This document shows positions 20,256-30,709 of a stretch of DNA of 64,000 bases, piece after piece; the first letter of the stretch is position 1; every line of letters begins with the position of its first letter. Source of the stretch: an uncultured Eudoraea sp. (GTDB taxonomy: Bacteria; Bacteroidota; Bacteroidia; Flavobacteriales; Flavobacteriaceae); assembly GCA_947258405.1 (NCBI GenBank), contig CAMYIE010000001.1, positions 186,001 to 250,000 of the forward strand. Direction: 5' to 3'. A program made the translations under genes and the position numbers. The notes below the pieces were generated by a model. It worked only from the letters and a program-made list of their open reading frames with translations, had not been told where the DNA came from and searched no databases.

Positions 20256-21701
20256 TCAATTATTTTCTGAGTACCCTACTGCACTTCCGATCAGAGTTGC
20301 GGAGGTGCAATCCTGAATTTTTACGTTTACAAAATCACCCGTTTGGTAGTTTTTTTTAGGAAAAACCACTACTGTATTCTGAGAGTTCCTGCCCATCCAG
20401 TGCTCTTCGGATTTTTTTGAGGTACCTTCTATTAGTACTTCCTCGGTTTTGCCCAGATGTTGACGGGTTCGGTAAAGACTGTGTTTTTGCTGTAACGAAA
20501 TAATCTCTCTTAGCCTTCTATTCTTGGTCTCGTGCGGTATATCATCCTGGAGCTTGCGCGCCGCCATGGTCCCCGGTCTTTCGGAATAGGCGAACATAAA
20601 GCCAAAATCATATTTTACAAACTCCATTAATGAAAGCGTATCCTTATGGTCCTCTTCAGTTTCCCCGGGGAATCCTGCAATCATATCCTGACTGATCGCA
20701 CAATCGGGGATAATGGCCCTGATATTATCGATAAGCTCGAAATACTCTGCCCTGGTATGTAACCGGTTCATAGCTTTTAGAACGCTGTCGCTTCCGCTCT
20801 GCACGGGGAGATGGATATAATTGCATATATTCTGATAAGACGACATGGTTTCAATTACATCGAGGGTCATGTCTTGCGGGTTTGAGGTCGAAAACCGGAT
20901 CCTCATCCCGGGTTGCGCTTCGGCTACCATTCTCAAGAGACCAGAGAAATTTACCGCTGTGGCCTGTTGTACCTCTGAAGCTTTTTCAAAATCTTTTTTC
21001 AACCCCCCTCCGTACCATAAATAGCTGTCTACATTCTGACCGAGCAAGGTTACTTCCTTAAAACCTTTATCCCATAGTTCGGTAACTTCTTTTACAATAG
21101 ACAACGGGTCTCTGCTGCGTTCTCTTCCCCTTGTAAATGGCACAACACAAAAGGTGCACATATTATCACAACCTCTGGTGATCGATACAAATGCCGTTAC
21201 CCCATTGCTGTTCAATCGAACCGGAGCGATATCCCCATAGGTTTCCTCCTTGGAGAGGATAACGTTGACGGCCTGTCGTCCATCATCAATTTCCCTTATC
21301 AGGTTTGGCAGGTCTTTATAAGCATCGGGGCCAACCACCATATCGACTATCTTTTCCTCTTCCAGGAACTGAGCTTTTAACCTTTCGGCCATACAACCCA
21401 GAACACCTACCTTCATTTGTGGTCGGGTCTTTTTAACCGCATTGAATTTTTCAAGGCGCTTACGCACTGTTGTCTCGGCTTTTTCGCGAATAGAACAGGT
21501 GTTCACCAGAACCAAATCTGCCTCCTCCAGTATTTGGGTAGTATCGAACCCCTCCCTGGCGAGAATAGACGCCACGATCTCGCTGTCGGAGAAATTCATC
21601 TGACAACCGTAACTTTCTATATAGAGCTTTCTCGGACCCTGTGTGATGGTCTCTAAAACCAACGGTGATCCCTGAATCGCTTCATCAATAACTTTTTCCA
21701 T
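20256..21701 (-). CDS. miaB: tRNA-2-methylthio-N6-dimethylallyladenosine synthase MiaB
   Basis: Radical-SAM methylthiotransferase that modifies A37 of tRNAs reading UNN codons. The N-terminal UPF0004 domain has the cluster cysteines ([32 protein letters not shown]). The radical SAM motif is CDNMCTFC (CxxxCxxC), and a C-terminal TRAM domain follows (about 410-475). The 481 aa length is normal. It heads a five-gene operon ending at secG and has a consensus promoter upstream. Confidence 0.97.
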   Translation of the reverse strand: MEKVIDEAIQGSPLVLETITQGPRKLYIESYGCQMNFSDSEIVASILAREGFDTTQILEEADLVLVNTCSIREKAETTVRKRLEKFNAVKKTRPQMKVGVLGCMAERLKAQFLEEEKIVDMVVGPDAYKDLPNLIREIDDGRQAVNVILSKEETYGDIAPVRLNSNGVTAFVSITRGCDNMCTFCVVPFTRGRERSRDPLSIVKEVTELWDKGFKEVTLLGQNVDSYLWYGGGLKKDFEKASEVQQATAVNFSGLLRMVAEAQPGMRIRFSTSNPQDMTLDVIETMSSYQNICNYIHLPVQSGSDSVLKAMNRLHTRAEYFELIDNIRAIIPDCAISQDMIAGFPGETEEDHKDTLSLMEFVKYDFGFMFAYSERPGTMAARKLQDDIPHETKNRRLREIISLQQKHSLYRTRQHLGKTEEVLIEGTSKKSEEHWMGRNSQNTVVVFPKKNYQTGDFVNVKIQDCTSATLIGSAVGYSENN

Positions 21702-21732
21702 AGTAATCTATCTCTAATCGGAGAAGGATTCG

Positions 21733-21764
21733 CAAAGATAGGCGATTCTCCGTTTTTATGACAA
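21733..21764 (-). promoter_or_regulatory. Promoter of the miaB operon
   Basis: Minus strand TTG (21764-21762), 21-bp spacer, TATCTTTG (21740-21733). This matches the Bacteroidota consensus TTG-N17-23-TAnnTTTG and lies 31 bp before the miaB ATG. Confidence 0.7.
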
Positions 21765-21862
21765 TTTGACAGTTAAATTTTGCTCAAAGTTTACGCAACT
21801 AGCACCGGAGTAATGTATCTTTTAATTAACAATCCAACAACCTGATAATTAATAAACAAGCT

Positions 21863-23110
21863 ATGAGAAAATTTGCCCTATTTCTTTCGTTAGCCCTTAT
21901 GCTGAGTCTGCCCTCCTGTGAGGACAAAGCTCAGGAAGACCTTCAGGAATATCTTATCGCCGTTCCCATTACCATGACAGAGGAGGAATTCATTAACAGC
22001 GTCGAGGTAGTTAGTCCGTTGCCTGTCCAGGAATCCGGCAAGATATATGCCTATCAGCAATTGATATTTGTAAACGACAAATATTTGGGAATTCACGTAG
22101 TCGATAACAGTAGTCCGGACAATCCCAGGAAAGAGGCTTTTATCAAAATACCCGGGAATGTCGATATTGCTATAAGAGAGAATTACCTCTATGCAGATAG
22201 TTTACGCGATCTCCTGGTTTTTGATATCTCTGATTTTAATAATATCAGACTGGTGAACAGATTGAAAAACGTATTGCAGAATAATGTCGTATGGCCTTTT
22301 GAAGCAGATTTTGTTGATTATAGCCGATTTGGCAGCGCTGATGAAGTGCATGTAGGATGGGAATTGCAAAAAGAACGACTCAGCCAGAGTGAGTTCAATA
22401 GTCGTTTTGGCATCATCGAAGGTAGTCCGGTCTTCGAAAACGCCAGTACAGATGATTCATCAGGGAAGGGTGGATCTCTGGCCAGATTTATGATAGTGGA
22501 TGACTACCTCTACGTGGTAGACAATCATTTCATCAATATTTTTGAGATCAGCGATCTTTCAAATCCGTTAGATATGGAAGATGTTTATGCCGGATTCGAT
22601 ATCGAGACCATCTTTAACAAGGGTCCACATCTCTTCCTGGGCAGCATGCGCGGTATGTATATCTATGATATTTCAAATCCTTCAGTTCCGGAATTTGTTT
22701 CTGAATTCCAGCATGGAACGGCCTGTGATCCTGTGGTGGTTGACGATAATTATGCCTATGTAACATTAAGAGGCGGAAATAATTGCGGGGCGCTCGAGAG
22801 CGGTCTTTTTATAGTAGATATTTCAGACATCAGCAATCCGGAATTGGCCATTAGCTATCCGATGGACGAACCCTTCGGCCTTGGGATCAAAGGAGATCAC
22901 CTTTTTATATGCGACGGGGATTCAGGATTGAAGGTATATAATAAGAGCGATGTAGAGAACCTGGTGGCCCTCGATCATTTTAAAGATGTGGTGACCTTCG
23001 ATGTAATTCCCCTGGAATCAACTTTATTGATGATCGGCGATGAAGTGCTATATCAATATGTATATTCGGAAGATGGCCTTGATCTTCTGAGTCGGCTAAA
23101 CCTGAATTAA
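21863..23110 (+). CDS. LVIVD-repeat beta-propeller lipoprotein
   Basis: Surface or periplasmic lipoprotein of 415 aa. The signal peptide ends in a lipobox at LPSC (Cys19). The body contains repeated LVIVD units, each with a pattern like LFIVDISDISNPELA: LLVFDISDFNN, INIFEISDLSNP, MYIYDISNPSVPE, LFIVDISDISNPE and a weaker last copy LKVYNKSDVEN. These form propeller blades. No enzymatic motif is seen, so the function is unknown. It is a single-gene unit with its own terminator. Confidence 0.85.
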   Translation: MRKFALFLSLALMLSLPSCEDKAQEDLQEYLIAVPITMTEEEFINSVEVVSPLPVQESGKIYAYQQLIFVNDKYLGIHVVDNSSPDNPRKEAFIKIPGNVDIAIRENYLYADSLRDLLVFDISDFNNIRLVNRLKNVLQNNVVWPFEADFVDYSRFGSADEVHVGWELQKERLSQSEFNSRFGIIEGSPVFENASTDDSSGKGGSLARFMIVDDYLYVVDNHFINIFEISDLSNPLDMEDVYAGFDIETIFNKGPHLFLGSMRGMYIYDISNPSVPEFVSEFQHGTACDPVVVDDNYAYVTLRGGNNCGALESGLFIVDISDISNPELAISYPMDEPFGLGIKGDHLFICDGDSGLKVYNKSDVENLVALDHFKDVVTFDVIPLESTLLMIGDEVLYQYVYSEDGLDLLSRLNLN

Positions 23111-23135
23111 TTGTTCCTGATCGAAACTTAAAATG

Positions 23136-23159
23136 CCCCTGCTCACAGGGGTGTTTTTT
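23136..23159 (+). terminator. Intrinsic terminator after the LVIVD lipoprotein gene
   Basis: Stem CCCCTG / CAGGGG with a 4-nt loop CTCA, followed by TG and a run of T residues. Confidence 0.88.
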
Positions 23160-23202
23160 ATTGTTCTGATCACCACTGCAAAGTCAAATAAAAAATTTCA
23201 CA

Positions 23203-23210
23203 TACTTTTG
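23203..23210 (+). promoter_or_regulatory. Candidate -7 box of the topA promoter
   Basis: TACTTTTG matches TAnnTTTG, 19 bp before the topA ATG, in a gap that follows a terminator. No TTG is found at the expected upstream distance. Confidence 0.5.
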
Positions 23211-23229
23211 TTCTCTCAAAAACCTATTA

Positions 23230-25710
23230 ATGGCCAAAAATTTAGTAATCGTTGAATCGCCTGCAAAGGCGAGGACCATCGAGAAATTTTTAGGTAAGGA
23301 TTTCAAAGTAGAATCGAGCTTTGGACATATCGCAGACCTTCCCACCAAAGAATTAGGAGTTGATGTTGATAATAACTTCAAACCTAAATATATTGTAGAT
23401 AAGGAGAAAAAGGTACTGGTGAAAAAGCTCAGGGATATAGCCAGTAAATCTGAGACGATCTGGTTGGCAAGTGATGAGGACCGGGAAGGAGAAGCTATCT
23501 CATGGCATCTGATGGAGACCCTCAATCTCGATAGAAACAAAACCAAAAGGATCGTTTTTAACTCAATTACCAAAAAAGCCATTCAAAAGGCAATTGATAA
23601 TCCGAGGGAGATCGATTATAACCTGGTTAATGCCCAGCAGGCGCGTCGGGTTTTGGATCGTTTAGTGGGGTACGAACTCTCGCCTGTATTATGGAAAAAG
23701 ATAAAACCAGGATTGTCTGCAGGACGTGTTCAGTCTGTTGCGGTCAGACTCATTGTAGAACGCGAGCGGCAGATTGGAGCATTCACTCCGCAGGCATCTT
23801 TCAGAGTAGTAGCAGAATTTGCAACCAAAAAGGGAATCGGCTTTAAAGCCAGACTACAAAATACTTTTGGCAGCGCAGCAGAAGCCCGCGATTTTCTAAA
23901 CAGGAACATCGGAGCGGAATACGAGGTTGCAGAACTCGAAAAGAAACCGGCGACAAAATCACCGGCAGCCCCTTTCACTACTTCCACGCTTCAGCAGGAG
24001 GCCTCCAGAAAACTCTTTTACTCTGTCGCAAGAACCATGCAGGTAGCCCAGCGTTTGTACGAAGCAGGGCTCATTACTTATATGAGGACAGATAGTGTGA
24101 ACCTTAGTGGAGAAGCCATCCAGGCTGCCAAGGAAATGATCGCAGATAACTACGGAGAACAATATAGTAAAGTAAGGCAGTTTAAGGGAAAAACCAAGGG
24201 AGCTCAAGAAGCCCATGAGGCGATACGACCTACGGAAATGTCTAACCAGAATCCTTCCCTGGAAGCAGATCAGGCCAAATTATACGATCTGATATGGAAG
24301 CGCACGATTGCCTCACAAATGGCCGATGCCAGGTTGGAACGCACCAATATGAAGATCAGGTCGAATTCTTTTGATGAACTTTTCGCGGCACAGGGTGAGG
24401 TCATCACTTTCGACGGATTTCTAAAAGTTTATCTCGAAGGAAAAGATGAGGAAGATCTCGAAGAACAACAGGGTGTATTACCTGCGGTAGACCTCGGTGA
24501 ATCGCTAAACAATAATTATATAACGGCCACCCAGAGGTTTACCAGGGCGCCATACCGGTATACTGAAGCCACTCTGGTTAAGAAATTAGAAGAATTAGGC
24601 ATCGGAAGACCATCCACCTATGCTCCTACAATATCCACCATTCAAAACAGAGGTTATGTGGAAAAGGGCACTATTGAGGGAAAAGAACGAGCCTATACTC
24701 AACTGAAACTGGAAAATGGATCTGTAGACGAAAGTTCGTTGACAGAACTTGTAGGCTCCGATAAGGGTAAGCTTGTCCCTTCCGATATAGGTATGATCGT
24801 CAACGATTTTCTGGTGAGTCATTTTGCCAATATTCTGGATTATAATTTTACTGCTCAGGTGGAGAAGGATTTCGATGAGATTGCAACAGGAGATGAGGAC
24901 TGGCAGAAGGTCATGCAGGAGTTTTATAAGGACTTTCACCCCAATGTTATAGATGTTGAAGAAAATGCAGAAAGAGCCAGTGGTGAAAGGGTCCTTGGAA
25001 CCGATCCAAAAACAGGGCGGCAAGTCGCGGTTCGACTGGGTAAATTCGGCCCGATGGTTCAGATCGGAACGGTAGAAGAGGAAGAAAAGCCTCTTTTTGC
25101 AAGTCTTTTACCAGATCAATCCCTTAATACCATATCCTTTGAAGAAGCTATGGAACTCTTCGACCTGCCCAGGAAATTGGGTGTTTATAAGGGAGAAGAG
25201 GTGGAAGCCAATGTTGGCCGATACGGGCCCTATGTAAGATATGGAAAGAAGTTTGTTTCGCTGGATAAAGGTGAAAGTGCCTTTGAAGTGGATATGGAGA
25301 GGGCTCTGGAGTTGATCAAAGCCAAGGAAGCAGCCGATGCTCCTATCGCCGTTTATAATGGGAAAGAAGTATCGAAAGGAAAAGGCAGGTTCGGACCATT
25401 TATAAAGTGGGATGGTATGTTCATCAATGTCAATAAAAAATATGATTTTGATCACCTTAGTGATTCCGATATCGGAGAATTAATCGAAGCCAAGTTAAAG
25501 AAAGAAGCTGAAAAACTGGTTAAGGAATGGCCCGAGGAAAGTATCAGGATTGAAAAAGCACGCTGGGGCAGGCATAACATTATTAAGGGTAAGACCAAGG
25601 TAGAACTTGGTAAAGATGTTGATATTGAATCCCTTACATTGGAACAGGCCATAGAGCGTCTGGGAAGTAAAAAGAAAAAACGTTCTGGCAAATCTAAAGG
25701 AACAACCTAA
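23230..25710 (+). CDS. topA: DNA topoisomerase I (type IA)
   Basis: Relaxes negative supercoils through a transient 5'-phosphotyrosyl link. The TOPRIM domain carries SDEDREGE, and the catalytic tyrosine is Y284 in GLITYMRTDS. The 826 aa protein contains no cysteine at all, so the C4 zinc fingers of E. coli TopA are absent. The C-terminal third (about 575-810) instead has four glycine/aromatic repeats of the topoisomerase C-terminal type, for example LGKFGPMVQIG, VGRYGPYVRYG and KGRFGPFIKWD. The next gene starts 2 bp after its stop. Confidence 0.97.
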   Translation: MAKNLVIVESPAKARTIEKFLGKDFKVESSFGHIADLPTKELGVDVDNNFKPKYIVDKEKKVLVKKLRDIASKSETIWLASDEDREGEAISWHLMETLNLDRNKTKRIVFNSITKKAIQKAIDNPREIDYNLVNAQQARRVLDRLVGYELSPVLWKKIKPGLSAGRVQSVAVRLIVERERQIGAFTPQASFRVVAEFATKKGIGFKARLQNTFGSAAEARDFLNRNIGAEYEVAELEKKPATKSPAAPFTTSTLQQEASRKLFYSVARTMQVAQRLYEAGLITYMRTDSVNLSGEAIQAAKEMIADNYGEQYSKVRQFKGKTKGAQEAHEAIRPTEMSNQNPSLEADQAKLYDLIWKRTIASQMADARLERTNMKIRSNSFDELFAAQGEVITFDGFLKVYLEGKDEEDLEEQQGVLPAVDLGESLNNNYITATQRFTRAPYRYTEATLVKKLEELGIGRPSTYAPTISTIQNRGYVEKGTIEGKERAYTQLKLENGSVDESSLTELVGSDKGKLVPSDIGMIVNDFLVSHFANILDYNFTAQVEKDFDEIATGDEDWQKVMQEFYKDFHPNVIDVEENAERASGERVLGTDPKTGRQVAVRLGKFGPMVQIGTVEEEEKPLFASLLPDQSLNTISFEEAMELFDLPRKLGVYKGEEVEANVGRYGPYVRYGKKFVSLDKGESAFEVDMERALELIKAKEAADAPIAVYNGKEVSKGKGRFGPFIKWDGMFINVNKKYDFDHLSDSDIGELIEAKLKKEAEKLVKEWPEESIRIEKARWGRHNIIKGKTKVELGKDVDIESLTLEQAIERLGSKKKKRSGKSKGTT

Positions 25711-25712
25711 GC

Positions 25713-26867
25713 ATGGCTTTCGATTTTTTAGTACCGGTAGAAGATAAAGTACTGGCTCATTGCGAGTTACTTCCGCCACAGGCTCTCGGAAATCAAATTC
25801 AGAAACATACTTCAAAAAAAGGACTCCCCGTACTCGCGATGTCGACCTTTGCTATATTAGGGGTACACGAATCGAGGAATGCCTTTATTAAAAAAAGAGA
25901 AAAACTCGATTTAAATGCCATTCGACTGGAACTCTACAAGTTGATGGCAGGTAATTGGAATACCACTCTTATAGATCTTGGAGACGTGGAAGAAGGGGAT
26001 AAGGTGGAAGACACCTATTTTGTGGTGAAGGAGATCGTAGCCGGCCTTTTGGAAGAAGGTGTTATTCCTATTATCATCGGCGCAACACAGGATATCACCT
26101 TTCCGGTGTACAGAGGTTTCGACGATTTAAAGAATATGGTAAACCTGGTCTCGGTCGACAGTCGTTTCGACTTCGGAGCAGACGAAGAACTGATCTCCTC
26201 GCATTCCTATATGAGCAAGATCATTACCGATAAACCTAATAACCTTTTCAATTTTTCGAACCTGGGGTATCAGAGCTATTTTAACGCCCAGGAAGAAATG
26301 GATTTGATGGAAAGACTTTTTTTCGATTCATACCGACTCGGCGAAATAGTTGCAGACATTTCATTGGCAGAACCTGTACTGCGCAATTCTCATATAGTAA
26401 GTATAGATGCCAGGTCTGTTATGGCAGGATATCAGGGTGGGTCTGTAAATTTTTCCCCTAATGGATTTAACGGAAGGGAGATTTGTGCGATATCGCGCTA
26501 TGCCGGGATGGGAGATAATATATCGGCATTCGGCATCTTTGAATGCGAAAATCATCCTCAGTCCTTTCAACTAATCGCCCAGATTATATGGTATTTCATT
26601 GAAGGTCATAATATAAGGGTAAAGGAGTTCCCTGCCGGAGATGATTTAAATTTCACCAAGTTTATTGTGCCAACTGAAACCGAAGAACTGATATTTTATA
26701 AAAGTCTTCTCTCGGAAAGATGGTGGGTGGAAGTTCCATCTATTCTACCTCTGCATAATAAAACCAATACACCTGCGTTATTACCATGCACTGAAAAGGA
26801 CTATTTGGATGCATGTAATCAAAATATCCCCGATCGGTGGTTTAAAGCCTATAAAAAAGGATTTTAA
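25713..26867 (+). CDS. Ureohydrolase (arginase/formimidoylglutamase) family protein with degenerate metal site
   Basis: Protein of 384 aa with the arginase-fold family layout, usually annotated formimidoylglutamase in flavobacteria. The three manganese-binding motifs are altered: GGDHS is replaced by GATQD (residues 123-127), DAHxD by DSRFD (149-153), and SxDxDxxDP by SIDARSVM (230-237). Several carboxylates survive, but the histidine and half of the third motif are gone, so canonical hydrolysis of arginine-type substrates is doubtful. It lies between topA (2 bp gap) and gldK (122 bp), a position conserved in gliding flavobacteria as far as I recall. A structural or regulatory role linked to gliding is only a guess. 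Confidence 0.8.
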   Translation: MAFDFLVPVEDKVLAHCELLPPQALGNQIQKHTSKKGLPVLAMSTFAILGVHESRNAFIKKREKLDLNAIRLELYKLMAGNWNTTLIDLGDVEEGDKVEDTYFVVKEIVAGLLEEGVIPIIIGATQDITFPVYRGFDDLKNMVNLVSVDSRFDFGADEELISSHSYMSKIITDKPNNLFNFSNLGYQSYFNAQEEMDLMERLFFDSYRLGEIVADISLAEPVLRNSHIVSIDARSVMAGYQGGSVNFSPNGFNGREICAISRYAGMGDNISAFGIFECENHPQSFQLIAQIIWYFIEGHNIRVKEFPAGDDLNFTKFIVPTETEELIFYKSLLSERWWVEVPSILPLHNKTNTPALLPCTEKDYLDACNQNIPDRWFKAYKKGF

Positions 26868-26989
26868 GCCAAATCAATAAATTAAACGTATAGGCAGTTT
26901 TTATACAATAAAATCGGTAAAATTCAGTTTTAGTGAATAATACCATTGTCATTACTGTTTATTGTCTAAATCGAAATTTAACCTAAAGT

Positions 26990-28345
26990 ATGAAGAAGCT
27001 ATTGTTGTCCTCTGTAGCCCTCGTGTTTTTACTCAGTAGTTGTGGGTCTAAAACTCAAGGTGAACTCGTAGGTGTACAAGGAAAAAAATGGTACCCTGAA
27101 AAACCCTATGGGATGGAATTAATTCCCCGAGGTTCATTTATCATGGGTAAGAGTGAGGAGGATATGGCCCAGGTGCAGAATGCTCCCACCAGAACGGTTA
27201 CGGTCCGTTCATTTTATATGGATGATACCGAAATAACCAATAGTGAATACCGCCAGTTTGTAGAATGGGTTAAGGACTCCATCGTGAGAACTAAACTCGC
27301 TATCCTTGCCGATGAACTCGGAATGGGACCAGAAGACGGCGGCATCGGAGAATTTGCCTTCAGGGATGCCGATACCACAAATATGTCTGTGTACGACCAG
27401 TACATGTTAGACAATTATGCTGGTATGGGTGAAACCGGTTACGAAGGGAGAGCGCTCAACACAGATGATGATCTTGTTTGGGATACTTCGGATTATCCGG
27501 ACGAATACTACACCGAGGTGATGGATTCGGTCTATATCCCCGAAGAAGAATCTTATAATGGTCAGCGGACTGTAGATGTAACTAAATTGAAATACAGATA
27601 TAACTGGATGGATATTGAAGCTGCGGCGCGTTCTAAATCTTCCAGGAGAAAAGATTTCATCAGACAGGAGGTTACTCAGATCTATCCGGATACAACGGTC
27701 TGGATCAGGGATTTTGAGTACTCCTACAACGAACCTATGCATAACGACTATTTCTGGCACGATGCCTATAGCGAATATCCTGTTGTTGGAGTTTCGTGGA
27801 CACAGGCCAGGGCGTTTTGTAACTGGAGAACAAAGTTTAAGAACGACGATCAAAAAGACCGTGGCAGGCAATTTGTAAATCAATTCCGTTTACCTACTGA
27901 AGCGGAATGGGAATACGCTGCTCGTGGTGGTATCGAAGGAGGAACCTATCCATGGGGAGGACCTTATGTCATTAGTGACACAGGTTGTTTCATGGCCAAC
28001 TTCAAACCTCAGAGAGGTGATTATGCGGCAGATGCTGCGCTCTACACCGTAGAGGCCAAATCTTACGAACCTAACGACTTTAACCTGTATAATATGGCAG
28101 GTAACGTATCGGAGTGGACCAATTCGAGTTATGATCCCGGTTCATATGAATATTTCTCTACAATGAATCCTAACGGACGCGAGCAGGGTAATGCCCGTAA
28201 AGTGATCCGCGGTGGTTCATGGAAAGATGTTGCTTATTTCCTACAGGTAAGTACTAGAGACTATGAATACAAGGATTCGGCAAGAAGCTATGTCGGTTTC
28301 AGAACGGTACAGGATTATATGGGTGAAGAAGATTCAACTCAATAA
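26990..28345 (+). CDS. gldK: Gliding motility / type IX secretion lipoprotein GldK
   Basis: Outer-membrane lipoprotein that with GldN forms the periplasmic ring of the type IX secretion system. A signal peptide ends in the lipobox LSSCGS. The rest is a formylglycine-generating-enzyme-like (SUMF1) fold with GMELIPRGSFIMG, DDTEITNSEYRQF, RLPTEAEWEYAARGG and a C-terminal VIRGGSW...YVGFR. At 451 aa it is typical of GldK. First gene of gldKLMN, with 75 bp to gldL. Confidence 0.97.
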   Translation: MKKLLLSSVALVFLLSSCGSKTQGELVGVQGKKWYPEKPYGMELIPRGSFIMGKSEEDMAQVQNAPTRTVTVRSFYMDDTEITNSEYRQFVEWVKDSIVRTKLAILADELGMGPEDGGIGEFAFRDADTTNMSVYDQYMLDNYAGMGETGYEGRALNTDDDLVWDTSDYPDEYYTEVMDSVYIPEEESYNGQRTVDVTKLKYRYNWMDIEAAARSKSSRRKDFIRQEVTQIYPDTTVWIRDFEYSYNEPMHNDYFWHDAYSEYPVVGVSWTQARAFCNWRTKFKNDDQKDRGRQFVNQFRLPTEAEWEYAARGGIEGGTYPWGGPYVISDTGCFMANFKPQRGDYAADAALYTVEAKSYEPNDFNLYNMAGNVSEWTNSSYDPGSYEYFSTMNPNGREQGNARKVIRGGSWKDVAYFLQVSTRDYEYKDSARSYVGFRTVQDYMGEEDSTQ

Positions 28346-28420
28346 TCAACCAAACGTAATACCATAAACCTTTTAACCAAATACTTTAAATAACTTTAAA
28401 CTTAAATTAAATCTAGAATT

Positions 28421-29068
28421 ATGGCACAGTCAAAATCAACAAAAAAATTATTTAATATGGCCTACGGGCTTGGCGCCTCGGTGGTGATCATCGGTGCGTT
28501 ATTTAAGATCCTACACTGGGAATTCGGTCCGCTTACAGGTGGATTACTTCTTGCAGTAGGTTTGATCACAGAAGCACTTATTTTTGCGATCAGCGCTTTT
28601 GAACCGGTAGACGACGAGTACGATTGGTCTTTGGTTTATCCAGAGCTATCGGGAGGTATGTCTATGGGTAAGAACGATGCTCAGGAAGCTCAGGAAGCCG
28701 AAGGATTGCTTTCAAGGAAACTAGACGATCTTCTTAAAGAGGCCAATATCGATGCAAATTTGATGGGTAGCCTTGGAGATAGTATCCGCAACTTCGAAGA
28801 AACTGCCAAAGGAATGGTTCCTTCTTCTGAAGCGGTAGAGTCTACCAGGAAGTATTCTGAAGAAATGTCTCAGGCTGCTACTCAGATGGAATCTCTAAAC
28901 AGCCTTTATAAGGTTCAATTGGAAAGCGCCAGTAAGCAAGCTTCTATCAACGAAGAAGTTGTTCAGAACGCCGGAGCCCTTAAAGATCAAATGGAGTCTC
29001 TTGCTTCTAACCTTTCTTCATTGAATGGAGTTTATGGAGGTATGTTAACCGCTATGAACCGCAACTAA
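28421..29068 (+). CDS. gldL: Gliding motility protein GldL (T9SS motor, inner membrane)
   Basis: Inner-membrane part of the proton-driven GldLM motor that powers type IX secretion and gliding. Two membrane helices lie in the first 62 residues (about 18-30 and 38-60). The key charged residues of the family are in place: K29, E51 and E61 correspond by position to the Lys27, Glu49 and Glu59 of characterised GldL. The C-terminal cytoplasmic part (about 80-215) is helical and Ser/Glu/Gln-rich. It lies between gldK and gldM. Confidence 0.96.
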   Translation: MAQSKSTKKLFNMAYGLGASVVIIGALFKILHWEFGPLTGGLLLAVGLITEALIFAISAFEPVDDEYDWSLVYPELSGGMSMGKNDAQEAQEAEGLLSRKLDDLLKEANIDANLMGSLGDSIRNFEETAKGMVPSSEAVESTRKYSEEMSQAATQMESLNSLYKVQLESASKQASINEEVVQNAGALKDQMESLASNLSSLNGVYGGMLTAMNRN

Positions 29069-29121
29069 TTAGTTCATTTCGACACCCAAATCAAATTATT
29101 AATCAATAACTAATTAGAAAC

Positions 29122-30690
29122 ATGGCATCAGGAAAATTGTCACCACGGCAGAAAATGATCAATCTAATGTATTTGATCTTTATCGCTATGCTGGCATTAA
29201 ATATGAGCAAAGAAGTTCTGGCTGCATTCGGATTGATGAATAAAAAGCTGGAAGCTTCTAACAATAAGACTACCGAGAATAACGATACATTTTTGGCTAG
29301 TCTTGAAACCAAAGCTTCTGAAGATGCTGCTAAATATGCTGAGCTATACAAAGACGCTCAGAAGATCAAGCAGTTGTCTAGAGAGTACTACGACTATTTA
29401 GAAGATATGAAAACTCAGATGGTTAAGGATATTGAAGATCCGGAAGATTACCAGGTGATGGATAAATCGGATTATCTCGACCAGAAGTTTTTTCAGGGCG
29501 ATAACCTGGCCCCTCAGGGTAAGGAATTCATGAAAAGAATCACCGATTATCGGACACAGGTAAGCGCGATTCTTGGCGACGGGTTTCCCAACGTTAAGGA
29601 TGCCTTAACTACAAGGTTCAAGACCGGTGATGATAATGGCAAGGTGGAGCGCAGAGATGGTGTGAAAGTTGATTGGATCAACTACCACTATGAAGGCTTC
29701 CCATTGATCGCTTCATTGACTAAACTAACCTCTATGCAGTCGGATATCAAAGCGACTGAAGAGTCAGCTTTAAAAGCAATGCTTCAAGGTGAGCTTACAA
29801 GTCAGGTTTCACTTTCCAATTTCTCCACTCTTTTAGATTCAGAGAAATCTGCCTTCTATTCAGGCGAGAAATTCGCAGGAAGCATAGTGCTGGGTAAAAC
29901 CGATAAATCGGCTAAACCTGTACGAGCAGACCTAAAACTCGACGGAAGGAAACTGAGCGAAGGCCGTGACTACCAACTCGAAGAAGGCGGTGTAAAGCTT
30001 TTGATCGGTGCTGGTAGCCCTGGAGATCACCAGATCAGTGGTGTTCTGGTTTATATGCAGGATGGTAATGAGAAGGAAGTTCCTGTTAAAAATACTTTCT
30101 CTACCATTTCCAAGCCTAATGCAGCTTTAATTGCGGCAGATAAGATGAATGTGGTATATCGCGGGGTATCTAACCCAATGTCTATCACCATTCCTGGAAT
30201 CCCTAATAACAAGGTTTCAGCTTCCGCTTCTGGTCTTTCTAAGCGAAGTGGCAGTAGCTATATTATGAACCCTGGTAAAGGAAGAACCGTAACTATTACG
30301 GCATCAGGAACCCTGCCCGATGGTCAGCGTGTGTCTTCAAGATCTGAATTCAGGATCAAAGACATCCCAAGACCTGCAGGAGCTATCCGTGGTGAAACCG
30401 GAAGTACCAAAATGCCGAGAAGGAACCTGGAGATCTCTACCGTTAGTGCGGTATTGGAGGACTTCGATTTCGACCTGAATCTTGCGATCAGTGGATTTAA
30501 GTTTAAGGTTCCCGGACAGCCTACGGTTGTTGTTAAAGGTGGTAAACTCGATAGCAGAGCCAAATCTGCCCTGAAAAGAGCCAAGAGAGGCGATGCTGTT
30601 CAGGTATTCGATATCCAGGCTTATATTACCAATAACAAATCATACAAATTGAAGAAAGTATCTCCTGTTATTGTGGAGATTACAAACTAA
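29122..30690 (+). CDS. gldM: Gliding motility protein GldM (T9SS motor, periplasmic shaft)
   Basis: Dimeric partner of GldL: one N-terminal membrane helix (about residues 14-34, LMYLIFIAMLALNMSKEVL) and a long periplasmic shaft of four domains, 522 aa in total. The opening SPRQKMINLMYLIFIAMLALN is diagnostic of GldM. D2-D4 domain sequence includes the VVYRGVSNPMSITIPG segment found in this family. It starts 53 bp after gldL and precedes gldN by 19 bp. Confidence 0.97.
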   Translation: MASGKLSPRQKMINLMYLIFIAMLALNMSKEVLAAFGLMNKKLEASNNKTTENNDTFLASLETKASEDAAKYAELYKDAQKIKQLSREYYDYLEDMKTQMVKDIEDPEDYQVMDKSDYLDQKFFQGDNLAPQGKEFMKRITDYRTQVSAILGDGFPNVKDALTTRFKTGDDNGKVERRDGVKVDWINYHYEGFPLIASLTKLTSMQSDIKATEESALKAMLQGELTSQVSLSNFSTLLDSEKSAFYSGEKFAGSIVLGKTDKSAKPVRADLKLDGRKLSEGRDYQLEEGGVKLLIGAGSPGDHQISGVLVYMQDGNEKEVPVKNTFSTISKPNAALIAADKMNVVYRGVSNPMSITIPGIPNNKVSASASGLSKRSGSSYIMNPGKGRTVTITASGTLPDGQRVSSRSEFRIKDIPRPAGAIRGETGSTKMPRRNLEISTVSAVLEDFDFDLNLAISGFKFKVPGQPTVVVKGGKLDSRAKSALKRAKRGDAVQVFDIQAYITNNKSYKLKKVSPVIVEITN

Positions 30691-30709
30691 GCATAGTAAA
30701 TTTTAACAG

